A DNA stretch of 64,000 nucleotides from Limanda limanda (Eukaryota > Chordata > Actinopteri > Pleuronectiformes > Pleuronectidae): positions 25,997,618-26,061,617 of the forward strand of contig NC_083639.1 of NCBI RefSeq assembly GCF_963576545.1, in the 5' to 3' direction. This document shows, in pieces, positions 12,500 to 39,234 of this stretch; positions within the stretch are counted from its first letter, which is position 1; each line of letters starts with the position of its first letter. Both the position numbers and the translations under genes were made by a program. Below the pieces are notes generated by a model. That model saw only the letters and a list, made by a program, of their open reading frames with translations, had not been told where the DNA came from and ran no database searches.

Positions 12500-14594
12500 T
12501 TATATTTCAGGGAATAGTGTGCGTCAGGCTTCATGCAGGAAACAGTTTATATGAGATGTTAGAGAAGTCGACTGAGGTTACTTTTTATGATTTCTCTTGG
12601 ATTTGTTTCCAAAAAAAGGAAGTCCTGAGCCTTCTTCACGCTACAAGCAACAACACTTAGTTAATTAGTTTCTTTTCACTGCTCTTGACCACGATTCCCA
12701 TTGTCAGTGGGGACTTACAAGTTCAATACAGGAGAAATAAGAAAAGGAAACCTGAAAATACCTGAATCAAACCTTTTTTGAGATGAATAAAACATCAGGG
12801 ACCAAACCTCTCAGATGCTCCTGTGTGTCAGCGGGAGCAAATCTAATCTCTGCAGCCAGGTTCCACCATCTCCTGGTGACAGGTTAATATCAAAAGGATG
12901 GTTTAAGGAATTAAGAGGTTCACAAATCACACATGGGTGTAACGTTCAGGTGTTTGTTTACGTTAAGGTTTTTCCAGTTTATGTCCGACTGCAGCTAAAA
13001 TGGATTAATTTCCAACAGAAATAGCAAATGTCACCCGGTGTTTATTAATGGATTTATGCAAAAAATAGAAATTCTCAGCCCCAGAAACATGCAGTTACAC
13101 GTCCAGTGATAATCTGTAGTGAGTTGGATGTGATGTGATGGATTTCCTCCGCAGTGAAACCCTGTAAGAGCGTTTTTCACACTCAGTCGTAAAAGCTCAG
13201 CCGACTGCGGAGCCACTAATTCTAAATCTGCTCCACCACGAGTCTGCTGAGGGTCGACAGATTTAAAGCTGCTCATTCAGAGCGATTGTGTATAAATCAC
13301 TTAAGGGAATTGGCTGACATTTGGTTTTTCAGCCCGTTTTTGTGGAAAAAAATGTTTGTTGGCGTCATTGAAGTCAATGAACAAGCTTTATATTAATTTG
13401 GTTTGAATGCAAACAAATGCTGACAAGCCACTTAGTGAAGTGTGAGTGCAACACACAGGGACGTGGGTCTGCTGGAGGAAGATAACAGGCGGAAATTTGA
13501 AATGCCCTTAGAAATGTGTGTTTAGAGCTGGAACATCTCACTGAGTGGAGCTCGTTGTGAGTCTGTGTGTGTGAATCAGCCGCTCTGAGGGTTTATTTGT
13601 GTTCGTTAAGGAGTTTTTCTTCATTTGTCCATGTAACTATTATGTGTTTACTGGGTGCAGCTGCTGTGAGGAGGCTATTTTTAAAAAAAAAACACATCAA
13701 GACACTTTTTCCGCTTCTGTTTCAAGTGGAGATTTCCACATATTGCTTCATGTTTACAGCCTGTGTCGGCCACGCTGGAGCAAGATATCAAGAGCTCTGC
13801 AGAGTTCAAGATGGCATTTGAATGGGACCCCTGTAGTTCCTGTGTGACACAAGACTTCTTTCTTCTTCTCTTCCTTCTTTTTTATACAAAATCTATTCCC
13901 ACAGGTCTGGATTCTGCAGGTTTGTCATCGTGAAATGCAGAGTTTCTACAGATCAGCTGATGATTTGGATACCGAGGATACTTCTGCACTACGTTGAAAT
14001 ATTGTTGTGGATATATAATAAGAAGTATAATTCTACAAACATCTGTCTGTCTCTAAGTGGAAACAAATTTCAGCTTCACACTCGTCAAGTCTATTGTTAA
14101 TGGCCGAATTGCAGCGTTGTGTTTTGTCAAACTTCTGAAATAGCCGACATGCGATATATGGGAAATAACTGCAGTTAAGTTATCACTCAAATTTTTCTAT
14201 AAACCACACCTGATCAATAATAAAGCTAACTCGGTTAAATTCTATGACAAGCATTGACAATAAAATTATCTTCACTGCAGATAAACCAGGTAGGATGTAC
14301 ACAACTGGTTCTAACTGCACTGGTATGTACAACAAACCCAGTAACCACCACCTACAAGAGGCTGAATGTACGAGACATGATTCCCAGTAACTAGAGACGT
14401 CTGTTACTTCCCTGGTCTGTGGTTAAGAGTGCATGAAAACTGCAGCAGTCAGATAAATCTAAATGTTTAATGGCTAAATGGTTGAAATATGCAGCTTCTG
14501 TCACGCATCTATAAGTCTGATAAAAAATTACATTGAAAAAGAAGAAGAGAGCATTTTAAGATTCACTTTGTCACAGTGTCTGTTTTCAGGTTAG
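12500..14594. other. Intergenic, no gene seen
   Basis: Unique AT-balanced sequence. Short open frames only, with no domain, RNA gene or transposon end recognised. Confidence 0.4.
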
Positions 14595-15006
14595 TTAAAG
14601 CAACACTGAGTAGATTGTATACCTTTATAAATAACAGCTTCACAATCATTGTGCACAAACTTACAATGTGGAGAATTGTATGTCTGTAATTGCCACAGCG
14701 CCCCCTGGACACTGGGAGTGACACTATAAAAGTCTGGTGTTCCGTCCTGGACCATTATGATCTGCTTTACGGCAAAACGAGCTAGCAGCTAGCTGTACGA
14801 GATAATTAAGGAAGAGGACATAGTCAGAGGAAATGAAGTAGAGGAAAAGAGACAGCGACAACAAACCGAACTAGAGAATATCGGATTAATTTCAATCATT
14901 AGAGAGAGATAAAATAGAGCAAAGGATGCAGGACGACAACTCACATCCCACCAGTAGGGGGAGCCTGAGTTTAGCCGAGAGCAGATTTTGCCTTGTGACG
15001 CTTTAA
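14595..15006. mobile_element. Possible TTAA-flanked repeat
   Basis: TTAA occurs at 14595-14598 and at 15003-15006, and the inner ends (AGCAACAC left, AGCGTCAC read inward from the right) match partly. The interior contains GCGCCCCCTGGAC and CCACCAGTAGGGGGAG, features common in fish interspersed repeats. The terminal match is short, so this is tentative. Confidence 0.3.
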
Positions 15007-17351
15007 AGGTAGAAGGTCGGGAACCAGTGCCATAGACAACAGGCGACAATAAGAACCAGTGTGTTGCCTTTTGGGAGATAATAAGAGGTTTTTAAGAATC
15101 TGATACCATGATACTGTTTGGAAATCCCAGTGCAGCGAGTACAGTCCCACATTAGACTAAACCATCTGCGAATAACTCCACAGAACCCAGATCAGCGAGG
15201 AGAAAGTTATTACAGGATCCACAAGACAGACTTACTGTGTTTACATGTGCTATACAAAGTGGTGACACGCAAATTGGTGTTATTGTTGCTCAGAGTCCAC
15301 AAAAGGCTGAGCTCAAGTGTGTTGAATTCACGGCTCAAGAATAAAAATGGCTGTTTACTGTAACTGCTTTAATTAGTGTTATGCAAACACGCTGCACGGT
15401 TTTTCTCAGGGCTGAAGCTTTCAGTGCGTTATCGGCCTTGGAATTTATAGTCTGAAAAGAAAGATCACACTGTTAATGGTCTGTTCCACAGCAGCTGCAG
15501 AAACAGGTCTGCAGAAAACTGGGGGTTATATTAAATATGCCTGTTTTCTTTCATCCAGATCCAGAAGTTATTTCCTGAGAAAATTGAGGGAAATGACAAA
15601 AGATGAACAATCTCACATTGTTAAAAGAAGTGATAAAAAAAGATCTGCCCCTTTATCTTTGTCGATTCCAAAGTTTATTGGATTCTTTCCTGGCCCCAGA
15701 ATCATCCTTCCACCGAGTGTCGAGGAAATCTGTCAGGTGGATTCTCACAAACAAATCAATCACTTAAATGTACTAGATCTGGAATTTGTCTGCTGGTGAG
15801 AGGATGTAAATATGATCCAAAGTCTGGGAGCCGTGAATGAACCAAGTCTGAAGGCTCCATTAAATACATATTTCACTTTGGACCATGGTGGACGAACTTA
15901 CATTTTTTGCTTCTGTGCAAATGTGTTGCTTAATCCCATCCTGTATACTTCTAGATTTCACAAAGTGGTTGTACTGGGTAATCCAGCCGGCCTGACCGTA
16001 ACCATGACGCTGTTGCTGCCCTCGGCAACAGATTCTGTTTGATGTGACTCTTCACATCTGTTTGCAAAAAAGACTCAGAGCTCCAGGTCCTGCTTCTTTG
16101 TTTTTCTATCCCGATACGCCATATTACTATTAATATTTCAAATCAACAGTTCCCTAACAGCCAGTAAAACTAGTGAAGAAATCTAAATCCAAACTGGTAT
16201 CAGTAGTTCTGATGCAAGGGAAATATATCCTGTATTTAGGCTTTGATGGTTTCCTACACTGTAAAAACATTAAGTATCATGGACCTAAAAACATTTAAAA
16301 AATTCCAAAAAAACATGATAAAACTAAAACTAAATGTTTTGAATGTTATGGAATATCGTTTGTTTGTCTTTTAATGTCTTCAGATGTTTTTGACTGTTTG
16401 TTTTAGATTTCTGAATTTATATATAATTGATTATTTTAAATGTTTGTATACTTTCTTTCAGCGTTTTCAATATATTTTTACGTCTTTCTCATTCAAGACA
16501 AAATGAACTGTTGGATTATACATTTATCTAAACAGTCATACTACAAGATTATATTGGCTTTTAGTACTTTATTAAGTAGTAGAGCTTTTTTTTACTATGT
16601 TTACAAAGGCACTGAAACATTTTTTGGGGTGTATAACATTTCTGTATTTGATGCTGCAGTGTTGTGTGTGTGTGTGAGTCTCAGTGTGGATCTATTGTGG
16701 GAGGAAGCATAGTGAGGAGTCGTGTCTTCCTTCATCTTCTTCTAAATCCTGAAGTGAAGGTGCAGTTTTTGAACAGGCAGCAGCTCCTGAAATGAAACTA
16801 CCCGGAGACTCCTCATCTCATAACTCATCCATGATCTGAAACTGGAAGCACAGCTGCTGTCCACACTGGACCTCGTTAAGAACCAAAACAAAACCCAAAC
16901 ACTGTGGCTTCCACACAACAGGGCAGACCTTCTGTGTAGATGTCACTGGATCCTCCCGGGCGTCTTGGAGAAGTGGTGAGTGTGTTTTGGCAGCTGGAGT
17001 GATGAGCCAGGAAAAGCAGGAGGCCCCCCCGCTACGTCTCTCTGTGCATTATAAGCTCGCAGCTCCCCAGCAGGCATCAAACACTACGTACCAGGGTGTC
17101 GAGCTCTTGCACCGCCAAGGGCAGATTCGTTCTTATTCTCTCTTTTTTATATATAAATATATATATATGGGTCGACGCTCGATTATCCCTAATTCTCCTC
17201 ATGGCTGCAGAACCCCTCCGACAGTCCCAGAAATACACACACAGAGAATAACACTCACTTTTTAACCGTTTAATTAAAACTGATTGTCAGGAGAATATTA
17301 CACAAAATTGTGCATGGTGCGCTTAAGTGAAGTGATGCAAATGGGTTATAT

Positions 17352-17385
<34 letters not shown>

Positions 17386-18074
17386 GTATACACACACACA
17401 CACTTGTATAACACATATGTACAAATACCATACAATATTGCAATTTGTGAATCAAAACGTCTGACGACTATGACTTTGGTGAATATTTTCGTACCAGCTC
17501 GTGAAATGTTCCTGCCTCGATTCCAGATATTTATGATGAAGTCAATAATATAATCCTCCACTTCACAGCCACGCAGAGTTTAAAGCCTGTTACTACTCCG
17601 TGCTGCAGTATTATTCCCTTCAAACAGCTGTATTCTCTGACTTCGGGATGGATACCAGTGTGTAGTTGTACATGTTAATTATTACAGTGACTTCCAGTTC
17701 CACGAGATGCTTTGATCTGAGACCGTCTGAGTATTCGACCTGAGAATACGCAGCGTTAATACTGATGCCAAGCACCTTGTGAAAGACTCGAGGAATCTTT
17801 GAAAATACAAACACAGTAGAACACTGCCACCTTGTGGAGGAACACAGGCTCAGCATGTGATAAAGTGCAGCTTCTCCCACTGATGCAACATTTTCCCTGA
17901 TGCCACTTCTACAGCGACGAGTGACAATGATTCACTTCTTCATCTCAATTCATTCGCTGGAAGTCGTGGGAAAAAAACAAAAAACAGGGAATCAGTGGAT
18001 TCTCCCTCATCTATGGCGTGAGACTGAGACTGCTGGGGAAACGGAAGCAGATGTGTGTGTGTCTGTGTGTGTGT

Positions 18075-18138
<64 letters not shown>

Positions 18139-19132
18139 TGCGGTGCAGCTCGACGGGGATTCAAGGCAGTCTGAGTAAAGGATGCTTTTATCACGTCAAA
18201 CTCAAGGCACGATAATTACACTTAATGTAAAATGTGATTTCTAAAAGCTGTGATTACTCCAGCGGTTCTCTCTCTCTCCCTCTCTCTCTCTCTCTCTCGA
18301 ACACACAACACAAAGATTCGAATTTGTCCAAATGTGCTTTGGCAGAATATGTAAATCAATTTGAAATAAAGTTTTCTTTCTTAAATCATTTTTCCTGCAA
18401 TCTGCAGATCTCGAGTGTTCAAGTTAACTGGACCCTGGTGGGGATGGATGTGTTGCTCCATTTCAGACAGGAAGTGTGGACACAACAACAGGGAAATGTT
18501 TGGAGCAGGACATGACATCACATTTTGTTTACAGCACATTAACACCAGCATTGGGCCTCATTACCAAAACCGCTTGAATCTCGTTGTCTCTCCAAGTTAC
18601 CACCTTGTCTGCGTCTTCTATTTCACCTGCAGAGAAATTTGTATTCTTTTTGTCTTTCTCAGTTTTGAATCAGAGACCTCACCGATGAGCCCTCCTCAAT
18701 TTTCTGGACATTTTTCTCGCCATATTCTCACCCTGGGCTCAGTCTGACATTTTCCGGAAAAGCTCCAGAAAATGTCCAAAGCAAGTGGCTTGGACGTTTG
18801 CTTTGTGAGGATCTGGCCGGACTGAGGTGCCTGTCTGAAAGCAGCTGTAGTGTATCGTGCTGGACAATGGACAGAGACCTGCGTGAAAGCGACAGTAATT
18901 CTCCAAATGAAACCTGCAGTAAAATCAATAATGTCTTAAAATAAAAAAAAGGGTAAAACCTCCTTGTAAATGATCAGTTAAAAAAAAAATCTGCCCACAC
19001 GTTGCAATCAGCTTTACAATCATTCACCCGGTGGCAGAACGCGATCCACATCCTTACATTCAGAGCTCCGGCCACTCGCTTCAGGCCGCTCCCACTTCCA
19101 CAATCGGTCCTTTTGGAAACTCTCTCTCTCGC
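15007..19132. other. Intergenic region 3' of pank4
   Basis: No gene found. It holds an (AT)n/(CA)n run at about 17350-17402, a long (GT)n at 18053-18138 and a (CT)n at 18268-18298. The last few hundred bases before 19133 must include the pank4 3' UTR. I do not see a clear AATAAA on the minus strand close to the stop, so the transcript end cannot be placed. In human the gene convergent with PANK4 is PLCH2; I could not find plch2 exons here. Confidence 0.4.
18053..18138. repeat. (GT)n microsatellite
   Basis: About 85 bp of GT with a few CT interruptions at its left end. Confidence 0.95.
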
Positions 19133-32546
<13,414 letters not shown>

Positions 32547-32684
32547 CTGCGATCATCTGCCGCGGCGTAGGCGACGAGCCTGCGTCACAGCTGCACGTCG
32601 ACCAATCAGCGGCCACGTAGACGCTGAGGAGGAGGGGGCGTGGTCCTCGGCAACGTCAGCGAACGTTCACTACACTGTCACTTT
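32547..32684 (-). promoter_or_regulatory. pank4 promoter, CpG-rich and TATA-less
   Basis: On the minus strand this short block carries a GC box (CCACGCCCC), a CCAAT box (GATTGG at about 32609-32614), a CRE-like TGACGTTG and many CpG. There is no TATA box. The start codon context GCAGATGGCGGA resembles the TISU/YY1 element that serves genes with very short 5' UTRs. The satellite array begins immediately beyond, so the proximal promoter is confined to about 140 bp. Confidence 0.65.
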
Positions 32685-35600
32685 ATTAGGTACACCCAAA
32701 CTAGTAAAACAAGACATTCTATCTATTATTATGATCATAATTACAATAATAATATATTAAGTACACCCAAACTAGTAAAACAACCCAATCCTATTGTCAT
32801 ACCACTAGTACTAATAAAACACGTCTAGGTACATCCAAACTAGTAGGATAAGACAATCCTATTATCATCATGATTATAATAATAATAATAATAATAATAT
32901 ATAAGGGACAACCAAACTAGTAAAACAACACAATCCTATTATTATCATCATAATAACAATAATAATGTATTAAGTACACCCAAACTAGTAAAACAACACA
33001 ATCCTATTGTCATACCACTAGTACTAATAAAACACGTCTAGGTACATCCAAACTAGTAGGATAAGACAATCCTATTATCATCATAATTATAATAATAATA
33101 ATAATAATAATAATATATAAGGGACAACCAAACTAGTAAAACAACACAATCCTATTATTATCATCATAATAACAATAATAATGTATTAAGTACACCCAAA
33201 CTAGTAAAACAACACAATCCTATTGTCATACCACTAGTACTAATAAAACACGTCTAGGTACATCCAAACTAGTAGGATAAGACAATCCTATTATCATCAT
33301 GATTATAATAATAATAATAATAATAATATATAAGGGACAACCAAACTAGTAAAACAACACAATCCTATTATTATCATCATAATAACAATAATAATGTATT
33401 AAGTACACCCAAACTAGTAAAACAACACAATCCTATTGTCATACCACTAGTACTAATAAAACACGTCTAGGTACATCCAAACTAGTAGGATAAGACAATC
33501 CTATTATCATCATAATTATAATAATAATAATAATAATAATATATAAGGGACAACCAAACTAGTAAAACAACACAATCCTATTATTATCATCATAATAACA
33601 ATAATAATGTATTAAGTACACCCAAACTAGTAAAACAACACAATCCTATTGTCATACCACTAGTACTAATAAAACACGTCTAGGTACATCCAAACTAGTA
33701 GGATAAGACAATCCTATTATCATCATAATTATAATAATAATAATAATAATTATAATATATAAGGGATAACCAAACTAGTAAAACAACACAATCCTATTAT
33801 TATCATCATAATAACAATAATAATGTATAAAGTACACCCAAACTAGTAAAACAACACAATCCTATTGTCATACCACTAGTACTAATAAAACACATTTAGG
33901 TACATCCAAACTAGTAGGATATGACAATCCTATTATCATCATAATTATAATAATAATAATAATAATATATAAGGTACAACCAAACTAGTAAAACAAGACA
34001 ATCCTATTGTCATACCAATACTAATAATACAAAAAATTGTAGGTACTTCCAAACTAGTAAGATAAGACAATCCTATTATCATCATAATTATAATAATAAT
34101 ATATTAGGACCACCCAAACTAGTAGGATAAGAGAATCCTATAATAATCATAATCATCATCATAATAATAATCATATATTAGGTACATCCAAACTAGTAGG
34201 ATAAGACAATCCTATTATCATCATAATTATAATAACAATAATATATAAGGTACAACCAAACTAGTAAAACAAGACAATCCTATTGTCATACCAATACTAA
34301 TAATACAAAAAATTGTAGGTACATACAAACTAGTAAGATAAGACAATCCTATTATCATCATAGTTATAATAATAATATATTAGGGACCACCCAAACTAGT
34401 AGGATAAGAGAATCCTATAATAATCATAATCATCATAATCATAATCATATATTAGGTACACCCATACTAGTAGGGTAAGACAATCCTATTATTATCATCA
34501 TAATAACAATAATAATGTATTAGGTACACCCAAACTAGTAAAACAACACAATCCTATTGTCATACCACTAGTACTAATAAAACACATTTAGGTACATCCA
34601 AACTAGTAGGATAAGACAATCCTATTATCATCATAATTATAATAATAATAATAATAATAATCATATATAAGTTTCACCCAAACTAGTAAAACAAGACAAT
34701 CCTATTGTCATACCAATACTAATAATACAAAAAATTGTAGGTGCATCCAAACTAGTAAGATAAGACAATCCTATTATCATCATAATTATAATAATAATAT
34801 ATTAGGACCACCCAAACTAGTAGGATAAGAGAATCCTATAATAATCATAATCATCATAATCATCATAATCATAATCCTATATTAGGTACATCCATACTAG
34901 TAGGGTAATATAATCCTATAATAATCATAATACAAATAATCATAATAATATATTAAGTACACCCAAACTAGTAAAACAACACAATCCTATTGTCATTCCA
35001 CTAGTACTAATAAAACACGTTTAGGTACATCCAAACTAGTCGGATAAGACAATCCTATTATCATCATAATTATAATAATAATAATCATATATAAGTTACA
35101 CCCAAACTAGCAGGGTAAAATAATCCTATAATAATCATAATCATAATCAAAATAATCATATATTAGGTACACCCAAACTAGTAGGGTAAGATAATCCTAT
35201 AATAATCATAATACAAATAATAATCATAATACAAATAATCATAATAATATATTAAGTACACCCAAACTAGTAAGGTAAGATAATCTTATAATAATCATAA
35301 TACAAATAATCATAATCATATATTAGGTACACCCAAACTAGTAGGGTAAGATAATCCTATAATAATCATAATCATCATAATCATCATAATAATAACAATA
35401 ATCATACTAGTAATAATAATAATAATATATTAGGAACACCCAAAATAGTAGGGTAAGATAATCCTATAATAACCATAATACAAATAATAATCAGAATCAT
35501 AATAATCAGAATCATATATGAGTTACACCCAAACTAGTAGAATAAGATAATCCTGTTATAATCATAATCATCAGCATAATAATATTAATAACAATAGTCA

Positions 35601-35835
35601 TATTAGTTATCATAATAATAATATATTAGGAACTTCCAAAATAGTAGGATAAGAGAATCCTATAATAATAATCATAATAATCATAATCATTTATTAGGTA
35701 CAGCCAAACTAGAAGGATACGATAATCCTATAATAATAATCATAATAATCATAGTAATCATAATAATGATATATTAGTTCCACTCAAATTAGTAAAATAA
35801 GATAATCCTTTTATTACAATAATAATATATAATCT
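32685..35835. repeat. AT-rich satellite with higher-order repeat
   Basis: About 3.1 kb of roughly 70-bp subunits, each with GTACACCCAAACTAGTA, a segment such as RACAATCCTATTATCATCAT and a TAATAATAAT run. In 32758-33830 three subunits make a higher-order unit: the phrase TATTAAGTACACCC recurs near 32758, 32971, 33187, 33400 and 33613, spacing 213-216 bp. Right of about 34000 subunits are more diverged and of mixed order. CTAGTA keeps an ACTAGT site in most subunits. The first lines, CACTTTATTAGGTACACC, resemble the end of a widespread fish repeat. Confidence 0.95.
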
Positions 35836-36236
35836 ATTTTTGATTTACTTTAAAACAGAGTTACAGCAGGATAGATTATAGATAACATTATTAATAATGA
35901 TAACAATGAAAAATAATTATGTTTTTGTACTTTTAGTTATTTAGCACTTTTCAAGCAAATAGACTAAAATTCCTTTCCGAGGACAAAATAAAACATGCTA
36001 CAATAAAGGTCTCCACAAAACATTTGTTACATGCAAATCCTAAAAAGCATGCATTAAGAACAAACATAACTAGATCAACATGTACAGGTATGCATGTGTG
36101 TGCACGTGAAAGCACTCAAACACGAAAAACTAACAGTTCCCACAATAGGTGTAAAGTCCAGCAGTTTAAATATCCTTTCTGTAAAAGGACATTTTAAGAC
36201 GAGATATATTGTCGTGTATTCGTTAGAGTAGAACAT
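35836..36236. other. AT-rich spacer, no feature seen
   Basis: AT-rich sequence between the satellite and the LTR-like piece. Nothing recognisable. Confidence 0.4.
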
Positions 36237-36700
36237 GTTGGTATGTGTTCAAAACATAATAACAGGCTTATGTTTATGATACCTGCCTTCTGGACTCTCG
36301 GACATTCTCAGGGAGTCCTCCAGGTATTTACTTTAGAAGTTCTCTCCCTTTTACAAATGATCCTTGACTTTGGGAATGACCTCTGACCAGCTAATGGATG
36401 GGTGTAGAAGGAATGTTCTTGACCAATGTGTCTTCATGTTCGGACACAAAAACATGTCCCTCTTTAGTCAGAAATCCCATGGGGGGACGGCATTTACCTG
36501 AAGTCATGGGCGGAACCAATCTCTCTTTATATACTGTGTGTCCGACCCCTGGAAGTCAGATCTCACTATTTGGCCTGGGTGATTTCTCCGAGTTCTAGAG
36601 CTCGTCTTGACCTGTACTACTTTGTGTAATAAACATTATTATACTTGTAAGTACTGGGTCCCCGTTCCTTTCCTTCATCATCAACTTCTACAACCACACC
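36237..36700 (+). mobile_element. LTR-like sequence, possibly a solo LTR
   Basis: The order of signals on the plus strand fits an LTR: a TATA-like CTTTATATACTG at about 36525, a polyadenylation signal AATAAA at about 36628-36633, and a pyrimidine-rich end (GTCCCCGTTCCTTTCCTTC) about 40 bp later. No matching second LTR, primer-binding site or target duplication was found and the exact borders are unclear, so this is tentative. Confidence 0.3.
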
Positions 36701-37461
36701 AACCTCTCGGCTGACCAGAAATATATTTCAATATAAACAGAGACGGCTGAGTGAAAAGTCTGTGGTCTGTATTCTGCACTTCCAGTCTTTAACCTGGACT
36801 ATGAAACAGTTCAAAGACTTTCAATTCATTTTGAGGGCATAGATGTGCTTGAAAGCTCATGAGATATTGCACACATATCCAGTCTGGTGAATAATAAGGT
36901 GTTTAATGGGTCTTCTATATGGGCGTCCCTCAAACACTTTTAAAAATTAAAGCCCCCCTCCCTTGGCTTTGCCCTGGATTTATGAAAAGCTCACAGTGTT
37001 TCAGTTTTATCTGAGTTCTTTTATCTTCACTCAGTCGTGCTGTAATAACTCGTGGAGGTGGCTCATCAGAGCAGCTCCAGCTGTACCAGGGGGTGATGGG
37101 CACGGCTGAGACCAGTTGGCTCATCCCAGTCCTGTTTAGAGGAGGCAGAGAGAGAGCTGCCACATGTGGAAAGAGACTGAGACAAGAAGAGAGACACACA
37201 AAGCTGAGCTGCTGCTGGAGAAAGGGTCTGTTTCAGGGCTGATGTTGACTTATTGAATTCAAATTTGTTGTTTTACACCAATTAAAATGATGAACTGGTG
37301 AGTGGCTGTGGTCTGGCAGGTTTTGGGAGACTTGTGGTGATTAGGGACTTTGAATAGTTCACTCTTTCCTGCTTTGTATCTGGATTCAGATGAGTTTCAT
37401 TTTAAAACAGTGTTTTGGTGAAAAGAACAAAAGGCCACAGTTTAAGTTTCAGTTGATATGT
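36701..37461. other. Spacer, no feature seen
   Basis: Unique sequence between the LTR-like piece and the 3' end of the first her gene. Confidence 0.4.
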
Positions 37462-38274
37462 TTTATTCCCAGAGAAAACATGAATCCTCCATAAAGGCAA
37501 TATAGTGATGATACATCACAGTAAACACTTGTCATCCAATACATTGAACTCAATAAGAGACAAGTGAACTTTCTTTTCTTCAAAAGGGACATGAGTCATT
37601 TAGTCCAAACAAAGTGGACCAACTATCTTATACTGGAAGAAAAAACTTTCAGATTCACATTTATGCTGCTGACATATGTCAAAACAATTCCCGACTTCAA
37701 GACCCAACATGGGTCAATAATCTTTTTACATTGTACAAATATACATACAAGTAGGTGATCTGCACTGAAGAACACTACAGGAATGTAATTCAAACGTTTC
37801 CAGTTCTTTATCATATTGATAAATCAATAAGACGATTGTATTCATAGAACACAAAGCTGTGTTTCCTAATACGAACAAAAAGGAAATCATGCTTTCAAAC
37901 TTCACTCAGCCCAATAGGATTTTTATATTTTGCTCTAGAAATTCTACTTTAACTGAATAGAAAATAACTTTTGATCACCGAGCACGTCTCAATTTGTCTG
38001 GTATCACTGTTGTGTTAGCAACAATACACAAGCATTGTGAGAATAATAACTTGTACTTCACAGAGTAACATCTGAATAAAAAATAAGTGACTACTGTTAA
38101 AATAGTAGTCGACCTGTTGTCTGCAAATATCGCAGAAACACACAATTTAGCTTTTACAAAAGTAAAAAACAGTAATAGAAATTGCAGTAGCATTCAATGA
38201 CTCTTCAAAAGCGAGATGAACACAAGAACGAACACAGTTGTTGGAGCTTCACTTTGATAAAAGTCCTTAGGTGT

Positions 38275-38879
38275 CTACCACGGCCGCCAGGGGGCGCTGC
38301 TGACTGGACTCTTGTCTTTGGAGATGCTGCTGTGGACTGTGGAGCTCAGAGGAGAGAAGTCAGCCTCTCTCAGCTTCTCCTCAGAGGAAGACTGCAGCTT
38401 GTTGACGTGCTTCATCAGTCTTCTCTGCTGCTGTGCATTCACCTCCTCCCTGGACAGGAAGTGCGCCACCTCCTGGACACATCTGGAGTAGCCCCGTTTG
38501 ACGGCTGCTGAGCCCACAGCTGGATTCTGCTGCTGCTGCTGCAGTCGTCTGAGGAAGTAAACTGTCATCTCCAGGATGTCTGCTTTCTCCAGCTTGGAGT
38601 CTGGCTGCTGGTTGAGGAACTCTGGACCCAGGAGAGACTTGAGCTGCTCGATGCTGCTGTTGATTCGCTCTCTGCGTAACTTCTCCACCAGAGGCTTTCT
38701 GAGCTGCAGAGACAAGAACAAAGTTAGTCATCAAGTCATTCTGGAGTCAAGAGTCAGCATGAACAAACACAAGCTCTCGTAGAAGAAGAGCACGTCTCCT
38801 TGAATCTTCAATTTACCTTGTGGCTCCGAGTTGGATGCTCCTGAGAGTTGGTCATTGCTGCAGTGATTGTAGGAGCCAT
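38275..38879 (-). CDS. her4: Her4/Hes5-type bHLH-Orange-WRPW repressor, inverted-arm copy A
   Basis: Two coding exons, 38879-38817 and 38703-38275, with a 113-bp GT-AG intron, encode 163 residues. Residues 22-36 are the Hes-type basic region with the family proline (KPLVEKLRRERIN). Helix-loop-helix runs 37-75 (SSIEQLKSLL; EKADILEMTV). The Orange domain lies at about 90-125 (GYSRCVQEVAHFL). The C-terminus is WRPW, the Groucho/TLE corepressor motif. Family members are nuclear Notch-induced repressors that keep neural progenitors undifferentiated. Position next to pank4 matches human PANK4-HES5. Transcribed leftward, head to head with copy B. A minus-strand AATAAA (37467-37462) could end an 800-nt 3' UTR. 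her4 is preferred because of protein resemblance; another hes5-class name is possible. Confidence 0.93.
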
Positions 38880-38939
38880 GTGTGGATCTCTGTGCTGTAG
38901 AGGTCTGTGTAGAGACAATCTGATCTCTGCTGCCTTCAT

Positions 38940-39020
38940 CCCTCCTATTTATAGTCCCACATCTCCATATCAATGTGTGGGTCTGGGGCTGGCTGCAGGT
39001 TCCCACAGTCTCAGCCAATC
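38940..39020 (-). promoter_or_regulatory. Copy A core promoter: TATA, CSL site, CCAAT
   Basis: On the minus strand TATAAATA (38953-38946) lies about 70 bp before the ATG. TGTGGGAA (39007-39000) matches the CSL/RBPJ consensus YGTGRGAA about 47 bp upstream of TATA, and a CCAAT box (ATTGG, 39019-39015) follows. This is the usual layout of a Notch-driven hes promoter. Confidence 0.85.
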
Positions 39021-39234
39021 AGAGAGCTCGGGGAGACAATAGTGCATGTGGAGCAGCAACATGCTGAATGGTGTTAATGCCTCAGGGACAATAGTTAAAT
39101 CTCAGGGGAACAGGTGGAGGACTGGGGGGGTGATGGAGAGAGACTCACAGAGCTCTGTGTGAATCTGGGAAAGTGGTGACCCTGTAGAGAGCAGATCTGC
39201 TGCCTGATGCTGATCAATGACTTTGACTTAAGAC

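Noticed and set aside
32685..35835. CRISPR-like regular repeats
   Set aside because: Spacer parts are themselves repeated AT-rich satellite DNA in a vertebrate genome. It is a satellite, not a CRISPR array.
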